NCBI RefSeq assembly: GCF_033783015.1
Contig: NZ_CP123907.1
Span: forward strand, 620,001 to 684,000
DNA length: 64,000 bases
Direction of reading: 5' to 3'
From: Corynebacterium sp. 21KM1197
Lineage (GTDB): Bacteria; Actinomycetota; Actinomycetes; Mycobacteriales; Mycobacteriaceae
In this document: positions 1 to 10,204 of the stretch, one piece after another
Position numbering within the stretch: position 1 is the first letter of the stretch
Layout: each line of letters begins with the position of its first letter
The notes under the pieces: model-generated
Databases searched by the model: none
Told to the model about the DNA's origin: nothing
Seen by the model: only the letters and a program-made list of their open reading frames with translations
Program-made: the position numbers and the translations under genes

Positions 1-1
1 G

Positions 2-391
2 CTGGGCCCGGAGCCCCTGGTGGCGGCGGTGACTAAGGCCAAGCAGTTCCTTACCTTTGTCAGCGCCACGCCTTTTCAGGCGGCGGTCGCCCATGCGTTA
101 CGGGAGGAGGAAACATGGGTCACACAGTGGCAGGAAAAAATCACCCGCCGCAGGGCGCTGTTAGCGGATGCCCTGGAAAGCAGCGGCTGGCGGGTACACC
201 CCACGCGGGGATCGTACTTTCTGGTGGCTCGGGAGCCCCACGAGGGGGCGTTGCCGGAAGGCGTGGTGGCGCTTCCGGTGGCCGCGCTAAGCGACTTCCC
301 GGAGCGTTGGGAGGGCTATTATCGCTTTGCCTTTTGCAAGAGCGAGGAAGCAACAGCGGAGGCCGCCCGCCGGATAAAGCAAGGAGGATAA
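2..391 (+). CDS. PLP-dependent class I/II aminotransferase, C-terminal part (5' end outside window)
   Basis: The reading frame is open from base 2, so the gene begins upstream; about 129 C-terminal residues are visible. The stretch reading KAKQFLTFVSATPFQAAVAHAL and the later GSYFLVA segment are typical of the small domain of fold-type I aminotransferases (methionine/kynurenine/DapC-like group). The active-site lysine lies upstream and cannot be inspected. Its position before an XPB helicase cluster resembles the M. tuberculosis region holding Rv0858c (annotated dapC), but substrate cannot be decided from this fragment. The stop is at 389-391, facing the convergent DUF3239 gene. Confidence 0.8.
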   Translation: MGPEPLVAAVTKAKQFLTFVSATPFQAAVAHALREEETWVTQWQEKITRRRALLADALESSGWRVHPTRGSYFLVAREPHEGALPEGVVALPVAALSDFPERWEGYYRFAFCKSEEATAEAARRIKQGG

Positions 392-423
392 CACAGGCCG
401 AATAAAACCGGCTCGATAAAAAC

Positions 424-1059
424 TTAGAGCACCAGCAGATTGAACCGCGTGGCCTTGACCTTATCCAGGTTCTTGAGGTTCTTTTCCAGGATGTCCCACT
501 CCTGGTGGGGGATGGCCTTGCGGGCGGCGGTGATCGCGTCGGGGTCGGGGGTGCCCCAGGCGATCGGCATGGGGGTGATCTCGTCCCAGTGGTCCTGGTT
601 GCGGGTGGTGCGCCGCCCGGAGACGGCCACGGCGGGAACGCGGGTGCCGTACTTGCGATCATGCCCCTTGATGGAGGTCACGGTGCGCAGAGCGAGCCCC
701 CAGCGCGGGGGCTTGTGCGGGTCGGCGTTGGTGTTCACCAGGGCCATGAGCACGATGTCGCGCGGATTGACCTCCGCGATGATGGCGGGGGCGAGGGGGT
801 AGGCGTCGTAAAGCTGCTGAGCACCGCCCACCTTGCTGGGGGCGATGATCCCGATGATGACAAAGACGATGGCGAGGACGGCAAAGACCCCGGCCACGAT
901 GACCCCGCCCACGCCGCCCACGAAGTTGGCGATACCCAGTCCCGCGGCGAGCAGCACCGCGCCCAGGAGAAAGGCGCTGAGGCGCAGGCGGCGGGTATCG
1001 CGCAGTAATTCGTTGTTTTTCTTGGCCCAGGCCTCGTCCACGGCGAAGGAAAATGGCAC
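424..1059 (-). CDS. DUF3239 family membrane protein
   Basis: A 211-residue protein with two adjacent hydrophobic segments at about residues 28-48 and 52-74, followed by a soluble C-terminal domain (YDAYPLAPAIIAEVNPRD onward). This matches the corynebacterial DUF3239 family as I know it; function is unknown. The start codon is GTG, chosen because a GAGGAG ribosome-binding site sits about six bases upstream. It begins 10 bases after the stop of the XPB helicase gene on the same strand, so it is probably the last gene of that operon. Nothing in the sequence suggests a catalytic role. Confidence 0.75.
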   Translation of the reverse strand: MPFSFAVDEAWAKKNNELLRDTRRLRLSAFLLGAVLLAAGLGIANFVGGVGGVIVAGVFAVLAIVFVIIGIIAPSKVGGAQQLYDAYPLAPAIIAEVNPRDIVLMALVNTNADPHKPPRWGLALRTVTSIKGHDRKYGTRVPAVAVSGRRTTRNQDHWDEITPMPIAWGTPDPDAITAARKAIPHQEWDILEKNLKNLDKVKATRFNLLVL

Positions 1060-1069
1060 GGTGTCTCCT

Positions 1070-2701
1070 CTAGGTCAGGTCGGCGGCGTCGATGATGTGA
1101 TAAGCGTAGCCCTGCTCCGCGAGGAAGCGTTGGCGGTGTACGGCGTACTGGGCGTCTAGGCTATCGCGGGTGACCACGGTATAAAAGTACGCCTCCCCGC
1201 CCTCGGCCTTGGGGCGCAGCAGTCGGCCCAGGCGCTGGGCCTCCTCCTGGCGGGAGCCGAAGGTACCGGATACCTGAATGGCCACGCTGGCCTCGGGGAG
1301 GTCGATGGAAAAGTTGGCCACCTTGGATACCACCAGGCGGTCGATCTCCCCGCTGCGGAACTGCTGGAAGTACCGTTCCCGCTTGGCGGTGCCGGTCGAG
1401 CCGTCGATAAGCGGGATCTGGTGCCGCGCGGCGATCTGCTCGATCTGCTCGATGTAGGCGCCGATGATGAGGGTGGGCTGCCCGGCGTGCTTGTTCAGCA
1501 GCGCCTCCACCACGGCGTCCTTGGATTGGGAGCAGGCGGCGATCCGGTAGTGCTCGCGGGCGGGCGCGGTGGCATATATCATGCGCTCCTCCTGGCTCAT
1601 CGTGGTGCGCACCTCGGTGCAGTTCGCGGTGGCGATGAAGCCGGAGTTTTCCAGATCCTTCCAGGGGGCCTCGTAGCGCTGCGGGCCGATGAGGGAGAAT
1701 ACGTCTCCCTCGCGGCCGTCCTCGCGGACCAGGGTGGCGGTGAGGCCGAGCCGACGTCGTGACTGCAAATCGGAGGTCATGCGGAACACGGGGGCGGGCA
1801 GCAGGTGGACCTCGTCATAGATGATGAGGCCCCAGTCGCGGGAGTCGAAGAGTTCGAGCGCCCGGTATTCGCCCTTGTACTTGCGGGTGACCACCTGGTA
1901 GGTGGCGATGGTGATGGGGCGGATCTCCTTTTTCTCCCCGGAGTATTCCCCGATCTCCTCCGGGGTGAGGCTGGTGCGGCGCAGCAACTCATCGCGCCAC
2001 TGCCGCCCGGCCACGGTGTTGGTGACCAGAATGAGAGTGGTGGCCTGGGCCTTGGCCATCGCCGCGGCCCCCACGATGGTCTTTCCGGCCCCACAGGGCA
2101 GCACCACCACGCCCGAGCCACCCGCCCAGAACGCCTCCGTGGCCTGGCTCTGATAATCGCGCAGCTGCCAGTCCTGGGTCAGCGCGAGGGGGTGGGCCTC
2201 CCCGTCCACGTAGCCCGCGCGATCCTCGGCGGGCCACCCGGCCTTGAGCAATTCCTGCTTGAGGCGGCCGCGCTCGGAGGGGTGCACGATCGCGCTGGTC
2301 CGATCCAGGCGGGTACCCAGCATGGGCGCGATGTTCTTGTGCCGCAGCAGTTCCTCCAGGATCGCCGCGTCCTCCGTCTCCAGAACCAGGCCGTGGGCGG
2401 GGTCCTTGTGCAGGCGGGTGCGGCCGTAGCGGGACATGGTCTCCGCGATGTCGATGAGCAGCGCCTGTGGCACGGGGAACCGGGCGAAGCGCTCCAGCAC
2501 GTCCACGGCCTGCTCGGCATCGTGGCCCGCGGCCCGTGCGTTCCACAGGGCCAGCGGGGTGATCCGGTAGGTGTGAATGTGCTCCGGGGCGCGTTCTAGC
2601 TCCGCAAAGGGAGCCAGGGCGGCGCGGGCCTCATCGGCCTGCGGGTGCGCGGTTTCTAGGAGCACGGTCTTATCGGATTGCACGATGAGGGGGCCGGGCA
2701 C
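1070..2701 (-). CDS. XPB/Ssl2-type DNA repair helicase
   Basis: A 543-residue superfamily 2 helicase. Residues 1-175 form the N-terminal XPB-type domain; Walker A PCGAGKT is at 202-208 and the DEVH box at 296-299, followed by GLTATLVREDGREGD (motif III region with the RED-type loop) and a C-terminal helicase domain ending in QRLGRLLRPK. This is the bacterial XPB helicase found in mycobacteria and corynebacteria, an ATP-dependent 3'-5' DNA helicase thought to act in repair. The start is GTG with an AAAGGA site upstream. It follows the helicase-associated gene by about 40 bases and precedes the DUF3239 gene by 10 bases, indicating an operon. It lacks the eukaryotic N-terminal extensions, as expected for bacterial members. 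Confidence 0.93.
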   Translation of the reverse strand: MPGPLIVQSDKTVLLETAHPQADEARAALAPFAELERAPEHIHTYRITPLALWNARAAGHDAEQAVDVLERFARFPVPQALLIDIAETMSRYGRTRLHKDPAHGLVLETEDAAILEELLRHKNIAPMLGTRLDRTSAIVHPSERGRLKQELLKAGWPAEDRAGYVDGEAHPLALTQDWQLRDYQSQATEAFWAGGSGVVVLPCGAGKTIVGAAAMAKAQATTLILVTNTVAGRQWRDELLRRTSLTPEEIGEYSGEKKEIRPITIATYQVVTRKYKGEYRALELFDSRDWGLIIYDEVHLLPAPVFRMTSDLQSRRRLGLTATLVREDGREGDVFSLIGPQRYEAPWKDLENSGFIATANCTEVRTTMSQEERMIYATAPAREHYRIAACSQSKDAVVEALLNKHAGQPTLIIGAYIEQIEQIAARHQIPLIDGSTGTAKRERYFQQFRSGEIDRLVVSKVANFSIDLPEASVAIQVSGTFGSRQEEAQRLGRLLRPKAEGGEAYFYTVVTRDSLDAQYAVHRQRFLAEQGYAYHIIDAADLT

Positions 2702-2741
2702 GCGATTCCTTTACTTCCTCTGAGTCCGGGGCATGACCTTT

Positions 2742-4910
2742 TTATGGTACTAGTTCCACGGAGGTCACGCGGTGCAGGCCGATGCGGTGCGCGGTGCCGG
2801 TGGCCGGGTCCATTGCGTCTATGTGCCCGGCGGTGATGCGCAGGGGCCGCAGCGCGCGCCGCACCGCGTCCCCGTGCGCGTCCACATACTCCACGGTCAC
2901 GGTGCGCGCGCCCCGGGCCGCCGCACCCAGTACCGCCACATGATCCTCCTCCTCGGGGGCCTGCGGGGCGCCCTCGGCGGCAAGGAGCTTATCGACGACC
3001 CCCGCTATCTTCTCCTCGGTGAGTTCCGGGGCGGCGGCGCGCGGCCGACGCCGCGAGCCCGAGGCGGTGATCCGCGCGGGTTCGGGGCGCAGATCAATGC
3101 TGATGCCCGAGGCATCCTCCGCGGCCGGGCGGAAGCCCGCCGCCTGCAACTCCGCGATGACGTTCCCCAGCGGCACCTCGGAGATCGCCACCGTGGGGGC
3201 CAGCGCGCGCAGGGAGGCGCTGGCGTGAACGGCGGCGGCGAGAGTGGTGGGGTCCTCGCAGCGCACGTAGCACAGCGCCGTCCCGCCGCGCAGGGCTCCG
3301 TGGCGGGTACCCATCTCCTCGACCAGATAGGTCAGCGCCTGCGGCAGAGGGCCAAGGGAGAGCCGATTGAGGAAGTCGAGGAGATCCCGGGCACTGCGCC
3401 CGGCGTCGAAGGCCCGGCGCACCGAGGCCTCGCTGAAGCGATATACCGAGGCCAGCCCCGGCGATTCTAGGTCCGCCATGAGGCTGAGCTCCGCCTCAAC
3501 CCGGTATTCCAACGGGCCGGGGGCCAGGGCGGTCATGTCCGCTTGAACGATCACCTGATGGACGGTGGCGGGTACCAGATCGGCCAGATTGGCCTCGGGG
3601 CGAATGAGCGCGGTGGCGGCGGTGTTTGCGTTTTCTGCGGCGGCAGCAGTGGCAGTGGCAAAAGCAGAGGTGGCAGAGCCACCCGCCAGGACGCCCAGCC
3701 ACTCGGCCTCCTCGCGCAGGTGGGCCCACGTCTCCGGGCCTATGCCGCTGGCGATCACGGGAGCGTGGAAGAGCGCGGCGCTGGCGGCCTCGACCTCGCT
3801 GAAGGCGGCGGGAGCGGTGGGAGCGGCGAGATAGGGGGCGAGCATGATCCCGCGCAGGGTGGGTAGACGGGGGTCCTCCTCGTCGAGAATCTTCTCTTCC
3901 GCCCAGTACGCCCAGCGCGAGGAGCGCCACCCGGTGACTAACAGCGTGAGGCGCTGGGCGGGTTCGGCCGCCAGCCAGGTATCCGCCTGCGGGGTGGGGG
4001 CGAGGTAGGAGTGATCCTCCTCCGGGAGGCGATCGGGCTCGCCGGCGTCCAGCAGGCCCGTGGCCTGCGCCAGGCAGAGAAGCCTTTTGGCCAGCGGCAC
4101 CTCGATATGAAGATCGCGGGCCAGGCGGCGGGTCTCTCGGATACCGATTCCCCCGGCCCGCAGCAGCACCAGTGGGCGCTCGCCCAGCGCCGCGATGACC
4201 TGAGCGATCAGGCGCACGGCGTCGAGGCCGGCGGAGACTCCGGCCTCGTCCACGCCCCGGGTATCCTCCAGCGGCCTCCCGGTGGGTGGGGTCAGGGGAA
4301 TGTGCGCGGGGCTGGCCCCGCGCAGCACCCGGCGCACCGCCAGGGGCAGGCGCACCGTGCGCTCGTCCACCCGGATCACTAACCCGGCCTCCACCAGGTT
4401 CTCCTCGCGGGTGAGCCCCATGCCCGCAGAGGAGGCCAGGGTATCGAGCATGGCGCGTCGGGTGGGATCGAGCCGGTCGAGTCGGTGGCCGATCTCCTCC
4501 TCGGTGAGGTCGGTATCGCCCAGGAGCCGCCAATCCGGGGACAGGCTACCCAGGACCTCCTTGAGGAGCATGACCTCCCCGTCCCCATAGAGCAACCCGG
4601 CTTCCGCCAGGCGTTGAAGGGCCGCGGCGGCGCGGTCGGCCCCCAGGTGCGGTTCGAGGCGGGCGAGGATGCGGCCGCGTTCCACCGGCTGAAACTCCGC
4701 GCCCAGATCAGCGGCGGCCTCGGCGGCGGAGAGTTCCGCTGCGGTAAGGCGGCGCAGGACGCGAGCCACGGAGGAACGAATCCGCAACCGGGTGGCCAGG
4801 GAGGCCACCGTGGGTGGGACGGGCAGGGCGGTATCCGGGCGCAGGCGCAGGAGTGCCGCGAGTTGCTGCGGGGTGCGGGCCTGGAGCCAGGTCTGATAGG
4901 AGAGGGGCAT
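2742..4910 (-). CDS. Helicase C-terminal/helicase-associated domain protein (Rv0862c-like)
   Basis: A 722-residue protein with no helicase ATPase motifs. Its position immediately upstream of XPB and its overall character (N-terminal LSYQTWLQARTPQQLAALLRLRPD, winged-helix-like repeats, C-terminal region VTVEYVDAHGDAVRRALRPLRI resembling a WYL-like fold) match the actinobacterial helicase-associated family represented by Rv0862c, next to Rv0861c (ercc3/XPB) in M. tuberculosis. The role is unproven; an accessory or DNA-binding partner of the XPB helicase is a reasonable inference from the conserved pairing. A low-complexity Ala-rich segment near residues 415-440 (SAFATATAAAAENANTAATA) may be a linker. 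Confidence 0.8.
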   Translation of the reverse strand: MPLSYQTWLQARTPQQLAALLRLRPDTALPVPPTVASLATRLRIRSSVARVLRRLTAAELSAAEAAADLGAEFQPVERGRILARLEPHLGADRAAAALQRLAEAGLLYGDGEVMLLKEVLGSLSPDWRLLGDTDLTEEEIGHRLDRLDPTRRAMLDTLASSAGMGLTREENLVEAGLVIRVDERTVRLPLAVRRVLRGASPAHIPLTPPTGRPLEDTRGVDEAGVSAGLDAVRLIAQVIAALGERPLVLLRAGGIGIRETRRLARDLHIEVPLAKRLLCLAQATGLLDAGEPDRLPEEDHSYLAPTPQADTWLAAEPAQRLTLLVTGWRSSRWAYWAEEKILDEEDPRLPTLRGIMLAPYLAAPTAPAAFSEVEAASAALFHAPVIASGIGPETWAHLREEAEWLGVLAGGSATSAFATATAAAAENANTAATALIRPEANLADLVPATVHQVIVQADMTALAPGPLEYRVEAELSLMADLESPGLASVYRFSEASVRRAFDAGRSARDLLDFLNRLSLGPLPQALTYLVEEMGTRHGALRGGTALCYVRCEDPTTLAAAVHASASLRALAPTVAISEVPLGNVIAELQAAGFRPAAEDASGISIDLRPEPARITASGSRRRPRAAAPELTEEKIAGVVDKLLAAEGAPQAPEEEDHVAVLGAAARGARTVTVEYVDAHGDAVRRALRPLRITAGHIDAMDPATGTAHRIGLHRVTSVELVP

Positions 4911-4971
4911 GGGTGTAAGGGAGGGGTAGCGCAGAGTTACCTTTTGCGGGGAACTTTGACAGAATAGGCGT

Positions 4972-5163
4972 ATGTCTAAGGTTGAGAAAAAAGGGTACGT
5001 CGATCCGGGCTGGCCGCAGCACTTCGAGGGTGAAGGCCATGTGGTAACGGAACTTATTGGCCACTACGCCGGGGCTTTCAGCCCCTTTGGCGATGAGCTT
5101 TCGCTCCCGATCCCGCAGGAGGACCTGGGGTACGTCCACCCCTATACCCGGATCAATAAATAG
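4972..5163 (+). CDS. Small conserved actinobacterial protein (63 aa, Rv0863-like position)
   Basis: A 63-residue protein beginning MSKVEKKGYVDPGWPQ. It is divergent from the helicase-associated gene, as the small gene Rv0863 is in M. tuberculosis. It has no signal peptide or membrane segment and is rich in Pro, Gly and acidic residues; the ending EDLGYVHPYTRINK is compact and looks like real coding sequence rather than noise. It is followed after 9 bases by a strong hairpin terminator, so it is a monocistronic unit. Function unknown. Confidence 0.7.
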   Translation: MSKVEKKGYVDPGWPQHFEGEGHVVTELIGHYAGAFSPFGDELSLPIPQEDLGYVHPYTRINK

Positions 5164-5172
5164 GGAACGTAC

Positions 5173-5213
5173 AAAGGTGGGGCCGCTGTTATCGCAACAG
5201 CGGCCCCACCTTT
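5173..5213. terminator. Bidirectional terminator between the small gene and rpf
   Basis: A perfect 18-bp stem (5173-5190 paired with 5196-5213) encloses a five-base loop ATCGC. The arms begin AAAGGTGGGG and end CCCCACCTTT, so each strand finishes in a short A/T run. It lies between two convergent genes and can serve both. Confidence 0.9.
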
Positions 5214-5220
5214 ATCTGGA

Positions 5221-6316
<1,096 letters not shown>

Positions 6317-6697
6317 ATGCCCGTAGGAAAGATGAAGTGGTACGACGCCGAGCGGGGGTTTGGCTTTGTCTCCAACCCCGGTGACGAGGACGTCTACGTG
6401 GGCAAGCAGGTGCTGCCGGAGGGGGTCACGGAACTCTACCCCGGCCAGCGCATCGAGTTTGACTTCGCCTCCGGGCGCAAGGGCCCCCAGGCCCTGCGCG
6501 TCAAGGTGCTGGATAAACCCCGCAAGCCGCACCACCGATACAACCCCGATCAGCTCAATAGCATGATCGCGGACGTGGTTTCCCTCCTGGAGGCCCGCGT
6601 ACAGCCGGACCTGCGTGCCGGGCGCTTCCCGGATCGCAAGACCGGCCACCAGGTCGCGGAGATCCTGCGCGCCGTGGCTAAGGAGCTGGACGCCTAA
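6317..6697 (+). CDS. cspB: Cold-shock domain protein with C-terminal extension
   Basis: A 126-residue protein. The cold-shock domain occupies about residues 1-66 with an RNP1-like KWYDAERGFGFVS and an RNP2-like DVYVGKQVL (the usual VFVH is YVGK). It is followed by a roughly 60-residue extension (HHRYNPDQLNSMIADVVSLLEARVQPDLRAGRFPD) typical of the long corynebacterial and mycobacterial Csp. It binds single-stranded nucleic acid and probably acts as an RNA chaperone. An AGAAAGAGGTGA ribosome-binding site precedes the ATG. The 3' end overlaps the convergent DUF2771 gene by four bases. Confidence 0.9.
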   Translation: MPVGKMKWYDAERGFGFVSNPGDEDVYVGKQVLPEGVTELYPGQRIEFDFASGRKGPQALRVKVLDKPRKPHHRYNPDQLNSMIADVVSLLEARVQPDLRAGRFPDRKTGHQVAEILRAVAKELDA

Positions 6698-7233
6698 TCG
6701 CGCGGAACCTCGGAGTTACCTACGGACCACACGGTGGAAAAGGGCGTGGGCTCCCCCTGATCGTCCGTGCCGATGAGCGCGGAGTTCACCTCCACCACCA
6801 TTAGGCGCGGGCGGGGGGCACCCTCCTCGGCGGGATCGACGGACCCGGGCACCGTCACGGACTTTTGCTGGTGCCCCTCGTAGATCGTCTCGTCGTTATA
6901 GGCGGGGTCATCGTAGATGGTGAGCAGGCTCCAGTGGTGGTCATACACCGGCTCGGGGAGGTCCAGCACCAGCTCATCGTTTTCTCCCACCGCCATCGTG
7001 GGCACCTCCCCGCCCTCGCAGGTGGCACCGACCTCGCACACCATGTACGGGGAGAGATCTTTCTTCTCCTCGCCCACGGTGGCGGTGAGCTGAATATCCT
7101 GCGGCTCGGGGTCGGGGCGGTCATTCCACCACGTTTGGAACAAGTACAGCGCCACGATCACGATCACCACGGTGATGAGCAGCGCGAGGATCTGCACCAG
7201 GGAGCGGTGCTTGCCTTTCTTTCTTGTGGCCAT
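6694..7233 (-). CDS. DUF2771 family membrane-anchored protein
   Basis: A 179-residue protein with a basic N-terminus (MATRKKGKHRSL), one hydrophobic helix at about residues 12-34 and an extracytoplasmic domain. Two cysteines (VCEVGATCEGG) could form a short disulfide loop. The VNSALIGTDDQGEPTPFSTVWSVGN ending fits the DUF2771 family, which sits after the cold-shock gene in corynebacteria and mycobacteria. Function unknown. It is convergent with cspB and divergent from the DUF3027 gene, with only 44 bases between the two start codons. Confidence 0.8.
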   Translation of the reverse strand: MATRKKGKHRSLVQILALLITVVIVIVALYLFQTWWNDRPDPEPQDIQLTATVGEEKKDLSPYMVCEVGATCEGGEVPTMAVGENDELVLDLPEPVYDHHWSLLTIYDDPAYNDETIYEGHQQKSVTVPGSVDPAEEGAPRPRLMVVEVNSALIGTDDQGEPTPFSTVWSVGNSEVPRD

Positions 7234-7277
7234 AAAAATCCAGTCTAATTAGTTCGGTGGGGTGCCGGTGGGCGATA

Positions 7278-7976
7278 ATGGGCTTCGTGCCCACCCAACG
7301 ATACGGAAAGAAAGATCGCACAAAGAACCCGCTGTTCTCGCGGCAGGCTACCGACGTCGCCGCCGAGGCCCTGGCCGAACTGGGGGAGGAGGCCGGAAGT
7401 CACGTGGGGGTGCAACCCGTAGACCGCCACGCGGCCATCCATCGCTTTGCCGCCGATATTCCCGGCTATGCCGGCTGGGAATGGCAGGTGGTGGTGGCCT
7501 GCGCGCCGGGCAGCCGCAAGGTGACGGTCAATGAGGTATCCCTGGTGCCGGCCCCCCACGGGGAGGCGCTGCGAGCACCCAAGTGGGTGCCCTGGGCGGA
7601 GCGCATTCAGCCCGGGGACCTGCACCCGGGCGATCTCATGCCCCCGGAGCCCGGCGATAGGCGCCTGACCAAGACTCCGCAGGGCTATGAACTCAGCGAG
7701 GCGGGCTTGAAAGAGGCGGTGCAGCGCTGGCGCACCGGGGACTTCGGCCCTACCAGTGAGTTCGCGGAAAAGGCCGCCCTGCACTGCGGAAACTGCGCCT
7801 TTTATCTGAGCATCGGGGAGCAGTGGGGCAAGAACTTCGGGGTGTGCGCCAACCAATACTCCGCCGACGGCCACCTGGTGCACGCCTCCTACGGGTGCGG
7901 GGCGCACTCGGAGACGCCACAGGAAAGCTCGCGCCCCACGGCGCGCGCCTTTGACGACGAACGCCCGATTTTTTAA
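7278..7976 (+). CDS. DUF3027 family protein
   Basis: A 232-residue soluble protein. The frame is open from 7257, but the ATG at 7278 gives the family-like N-terminus MGFVPTQRYGKKDRTK. Conserved features are WEWQVVVACAPGSRKVTVNEVSLVPAPHGEALRAPKWVPWAERIQPGDL, a common DUF3027 block, and a C-terminal cysteine set (HCGNCAFY, GVCANQYSADGHLVHASYGCGAHSE) that could bind a metal. Function unknown. The gene is followed after 26 bases by a purine permease on the same strand. Confidence 0.8.
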   Translation: MGFVPTQRYGKKDRTKNPLFSRQATDVAAEALAELGEEAGSHVGVQPVDRHAAIHRFAADIPGYAGWEWQVVVACAPGSRKVTVNEVSLVPAPHGEALRAPKWVPWAERIQPGDLHPGDLMPPEPGDRRLTKTPQGYELSEAGLKEAVQRWRTGDFGPTSEFAEKAALHCGNCAFYLSIGEQWGKNFGVCANQYSADGHLVHASYGCGAHSETPQESSRPTARAFDDERPIF

Positions 7977-8002
7977 TTCATCACCGCACGAGAAAGCACA
8001 CT

Positions 8003-9412
8003 ATGGCTACCACCTTGGATCGTTACTTTCACATCACCGAGCGCGGCTCCACCCTTGGCACCGAGGTCAGGGCGGGCGTGGTCACCTTCTTCGCCATGGC
8101 CTACATCGTGGTGCTCAACCCGCTGATCCTGGGCACCACGGCCGATCACACCGGCACCACTCTCGGGATTCCCCAGGTGGCCGCCGCCACCGCCCTGGCG
8201 GCGGGCGTGATGACCATCGCCTTTGGGCTGATTGCCCGCTATCCCTTTGGTATTGCCGCGGGCTTGGGCATTAACACCCTGGTGGCCGTGACCCTGGTGG
8301 CGGGGGAGGGGCTGACCTGGCCGGAGGCGATGGGGCTGGTGGTGCTGGACGGCATCGTCATTGTGATCCTGGCTGTGAGCGGCTTCCGTGAGGCGGTGTT
8401 TAACGCGATCCCGGCCCCGATGAAGGCCGCCATCGGCGTGGGCATCGGTGCCTTCATCGCGCTGGTGGGCCTGGTGGACGCGGGCTTTGTCACCCGCGTG
8501 CCGGACGCTGCGGGCACCACCGTGCCGGTGGGGCTGGGCACGGACGGCTCGATTACCACCTGGCCCACCTTCGTGTTCGTGCTGGGCGTGCTGCTGTGCG
8601 GGGCGCTGGTGGTGCGCCGGGTGCGTGGCGGATTGTTCATCGGCATCGTGCTCACCACCGTGATCGCGATGGTGGCGCAGGCCCTGCTCAAGCCCACGGA
8701 GGATTGGTCGCTCGCGGTGCCCACCCTCCCGGAAACGCTCGGCGGGTTGCCGGATCTCTCCATCGTGGGGCAGGTGGATCTCTTTGGGGCCTTCGCCCGC
8801 ATCGGTGCGCTCTCCGCCGCGTTGCTGGTGTTCACCCTGGTGCTGGCGAACTTCTTTGACGCCATGGGCACCATGACCGCGCTGGGCAAGCAGGCGGGGC
8901 TCGTCGATAAGCAAGGGAACCTGCCCAACCTCAAGCGTGCCCTCATCGTGGAGGGTGCGGGTGCCGTGGTGGGCGGCGCGGCCTCGGCCTCCTCGAACAC
9001 CGTCTTTGCGGATTCTGCGGCGGGCGTGGGCGATGGCGCGCGCACCGGGCTGGCCAACGTGGTCACCGGCCTGCTCTTCCTCGCCGCGATGTTCCTCACC
9101 CCGCTGTACTCGATGGTGCCCATCGAGGCGGCGGCCCCGGTGCTCGTGGTGGTGGGTGCGATGATGATGGCGCAGGTGCGCGATATTGAGTGGGGGAGCT
9201 TCGAGGTGGCCTTGCCCGCCTTCCTCACCATCCTGGTCATGCCCTTTACCTATTCCATCGCCAATGGCATCGGGGTGGGATTTATCACCTTTACCCTCAT
9301 GTCCGTGGCGGCGGGCAAGGCGCGGCAGGTGCATTGGATCATGTGGCTCGTCTCGGCGCTCTTTGTGGTGTACTTTGCCGTGGATCCGATTATGACGCTG
9401 ATTCAGGGATAA
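8003..9412 (+). CDS. NCS2/AzgA-family purine permease
   Basis: A 469-residue polytopic membrane protein with about 12-14 hydrophobic segments. Family landmarks are the N-terminal FHITERGSTLGTEVRAGVVTFFAMAYIVVLNP, GLGINTLVAVT and the SSNTVFADSAAGVGDGARTGLANVVTG region. These place it with AzgA/PbuG-type guanine-hypoxanthine (adenine) permeases of the NCS2 superfamily, which import nucleobases with protons. The exact substrate cannot be read from sequence. The SpoU methyltransferase starts three bases after its stop, so the two are probably co-transcribed. Confidence 0.88.
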   Translation: MATTLDRYFHITERGSTLGTEVRAGVVTFFAMAYIVVLNPLILGTTADHTGTTLGIPQVAAATALAAGVMTIAFGLIARYPFGIAAGLGINTLVAVTLVAGEGLTWPEAMGLVVLDGIVIVILAVSGFREAVFNAIPAPMKAAIGVGIGAFIALVGLVDAGFVTRVPDAAGTTVPVGLGTDGSITTWPTFVFVLGVLLCGALVVRRVRGGLFIGIVLTTVIAMVAQALLKPTEDWSLAVPTLPETLGGLPDLSIVGQVDLFGAFARIGALSAALLVFTLVLANFFDAMGTMTALGKQAGLVDKQGNLPNLKRALIVEGAGAVVGGAASASSNTVFADSAAGVGDGARTGLANVVTGLLFLAAMFLTPLYSMVPIEAAAPVLVVVGAMMMAQVRDIEWGSFEVALPAFLTILVMPFTYSIANGIGVGFITFTLMSVAAGKARQVHWIMWLVSALFVVYFAVDPIMTLIQG

Positions 9413-9415
9413 ACC

Positions 9416-10204
9416 ATGAGAATACGCATTGATGATCCAGCCGACCCCCGCCTGGACGATATTCGCCACCTCAACACCGAGCGCACGGACCTGGTGGTGG
9501 CCGAGGGGCCGCTGGTGGTGGGCCGCCTGCTGGAATCCGCCTACCCCGTGCGGCAGGTGGTGGGCTTTCCCACCAAACTCGACGCCCTGAGCGTGCCGGA
9601 GGAGATCCCGGTGTACGAGGTCAGCCGGGAGACGCTGGCGGCGGTGGTGGGCTTTGATATGCACCGTGGCCTGGTGGCCACCGCCTCGCGCGTGACCGAG
9701 CGAACGCCCGCGCAGGTGCTCGATGGCGCGCGCACCGTGGCCGTGCTGGAGGGGGTGGGCGATCACGAGAACATCGGCGCGATCTTCCGCAACGCCGCGG
9801 GCATGGGCGTGGACGGGGTGCTCTTTGGCAACGGCTGCGCCGATCCGCTCTACCGGCGTTCCGTGCGCGTTTCCATGGGGCACGTCCTGCGCCTGCCCTT
9901 CGCCCACTTTGATGGCACCTTCACCACCTGGCAGCGCAGCCTCGACGAGGTGCGCGAGGCCGGGTTCCGGCTGGTCTCCATGACCCCGCACCCCCAGGCC
10001 GTACACCTGGCCGAGGCCCTCGACGGCGCGGAGAAGGTGGCGCTGCTGGTGGGCGCGGAGGGGCCGGGGCTTACCGAGCACGCCATGCGGGCCACCGACG
10101 TCCGCGCCCGGATCCCCATGGCCCCGGGCACGGACTCGCTCAACGTGGCTACCTCCGCCGCGATCGCGTTCTATGAGAGGCAGCGGCAGTTATTCCACCG
10201 CTAG
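9416..10204 (+). CDS. TrmH/SpoU-family RNA 2'-O-methyltransferase
   Basis: A 262-residue SPOUT methyltransferase. The N-terminal part (RIDDPADPRLDDIRHLN, VVAEGPLVVGRLLES) resembles the substrate-binding domain. The catalytic domain has the three SpoU motifs: NIGAIFRNAAGMGVDG, LLVGAEGPGLT, and MAPGTDSLNVATSAAIAFYE. These enzymes form the trefoil knot and methylate ribose in tRNA or rRNA from S-adenosylmethionine; the target site is not known here. It follows the permease by three bases. Its last 56 bases overlap the end of the convergent ABC permease gene. Confidence 0.9.
   Translation: MRIRIDDPADPRLDDIRHLNTERTDLVVAEGPLVVGRLLESAYPVRQVVGFPTKLDALSVPEEIPVYEVSRETLAAVVGFDMHRGLVATASRVTERTPAQVLDGARTVAVLEGVGDHENIGAIFRNAAGMGVDGVLFGNGCADPLYRRSVRVSMGHVLRLPFAHFDGTFTTWQRSLDEVREAGFRLVSMTPHPQAVHLAEALDGAEKVALLVGAEGPGLTEHAMRATDVRARIPMAPGTDSLNVATSAAIAFYERQRQLFHR

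Noticed and set aside
7973-10081. A 702-codon open frame on the minus strand across the purine permease and SpoU genes
   Set aside because: Its translation is His/Gly/Arg-rich low complexity with no recognizable domain; it is the antisense shadow of two well-supported genes with strong GC bias.
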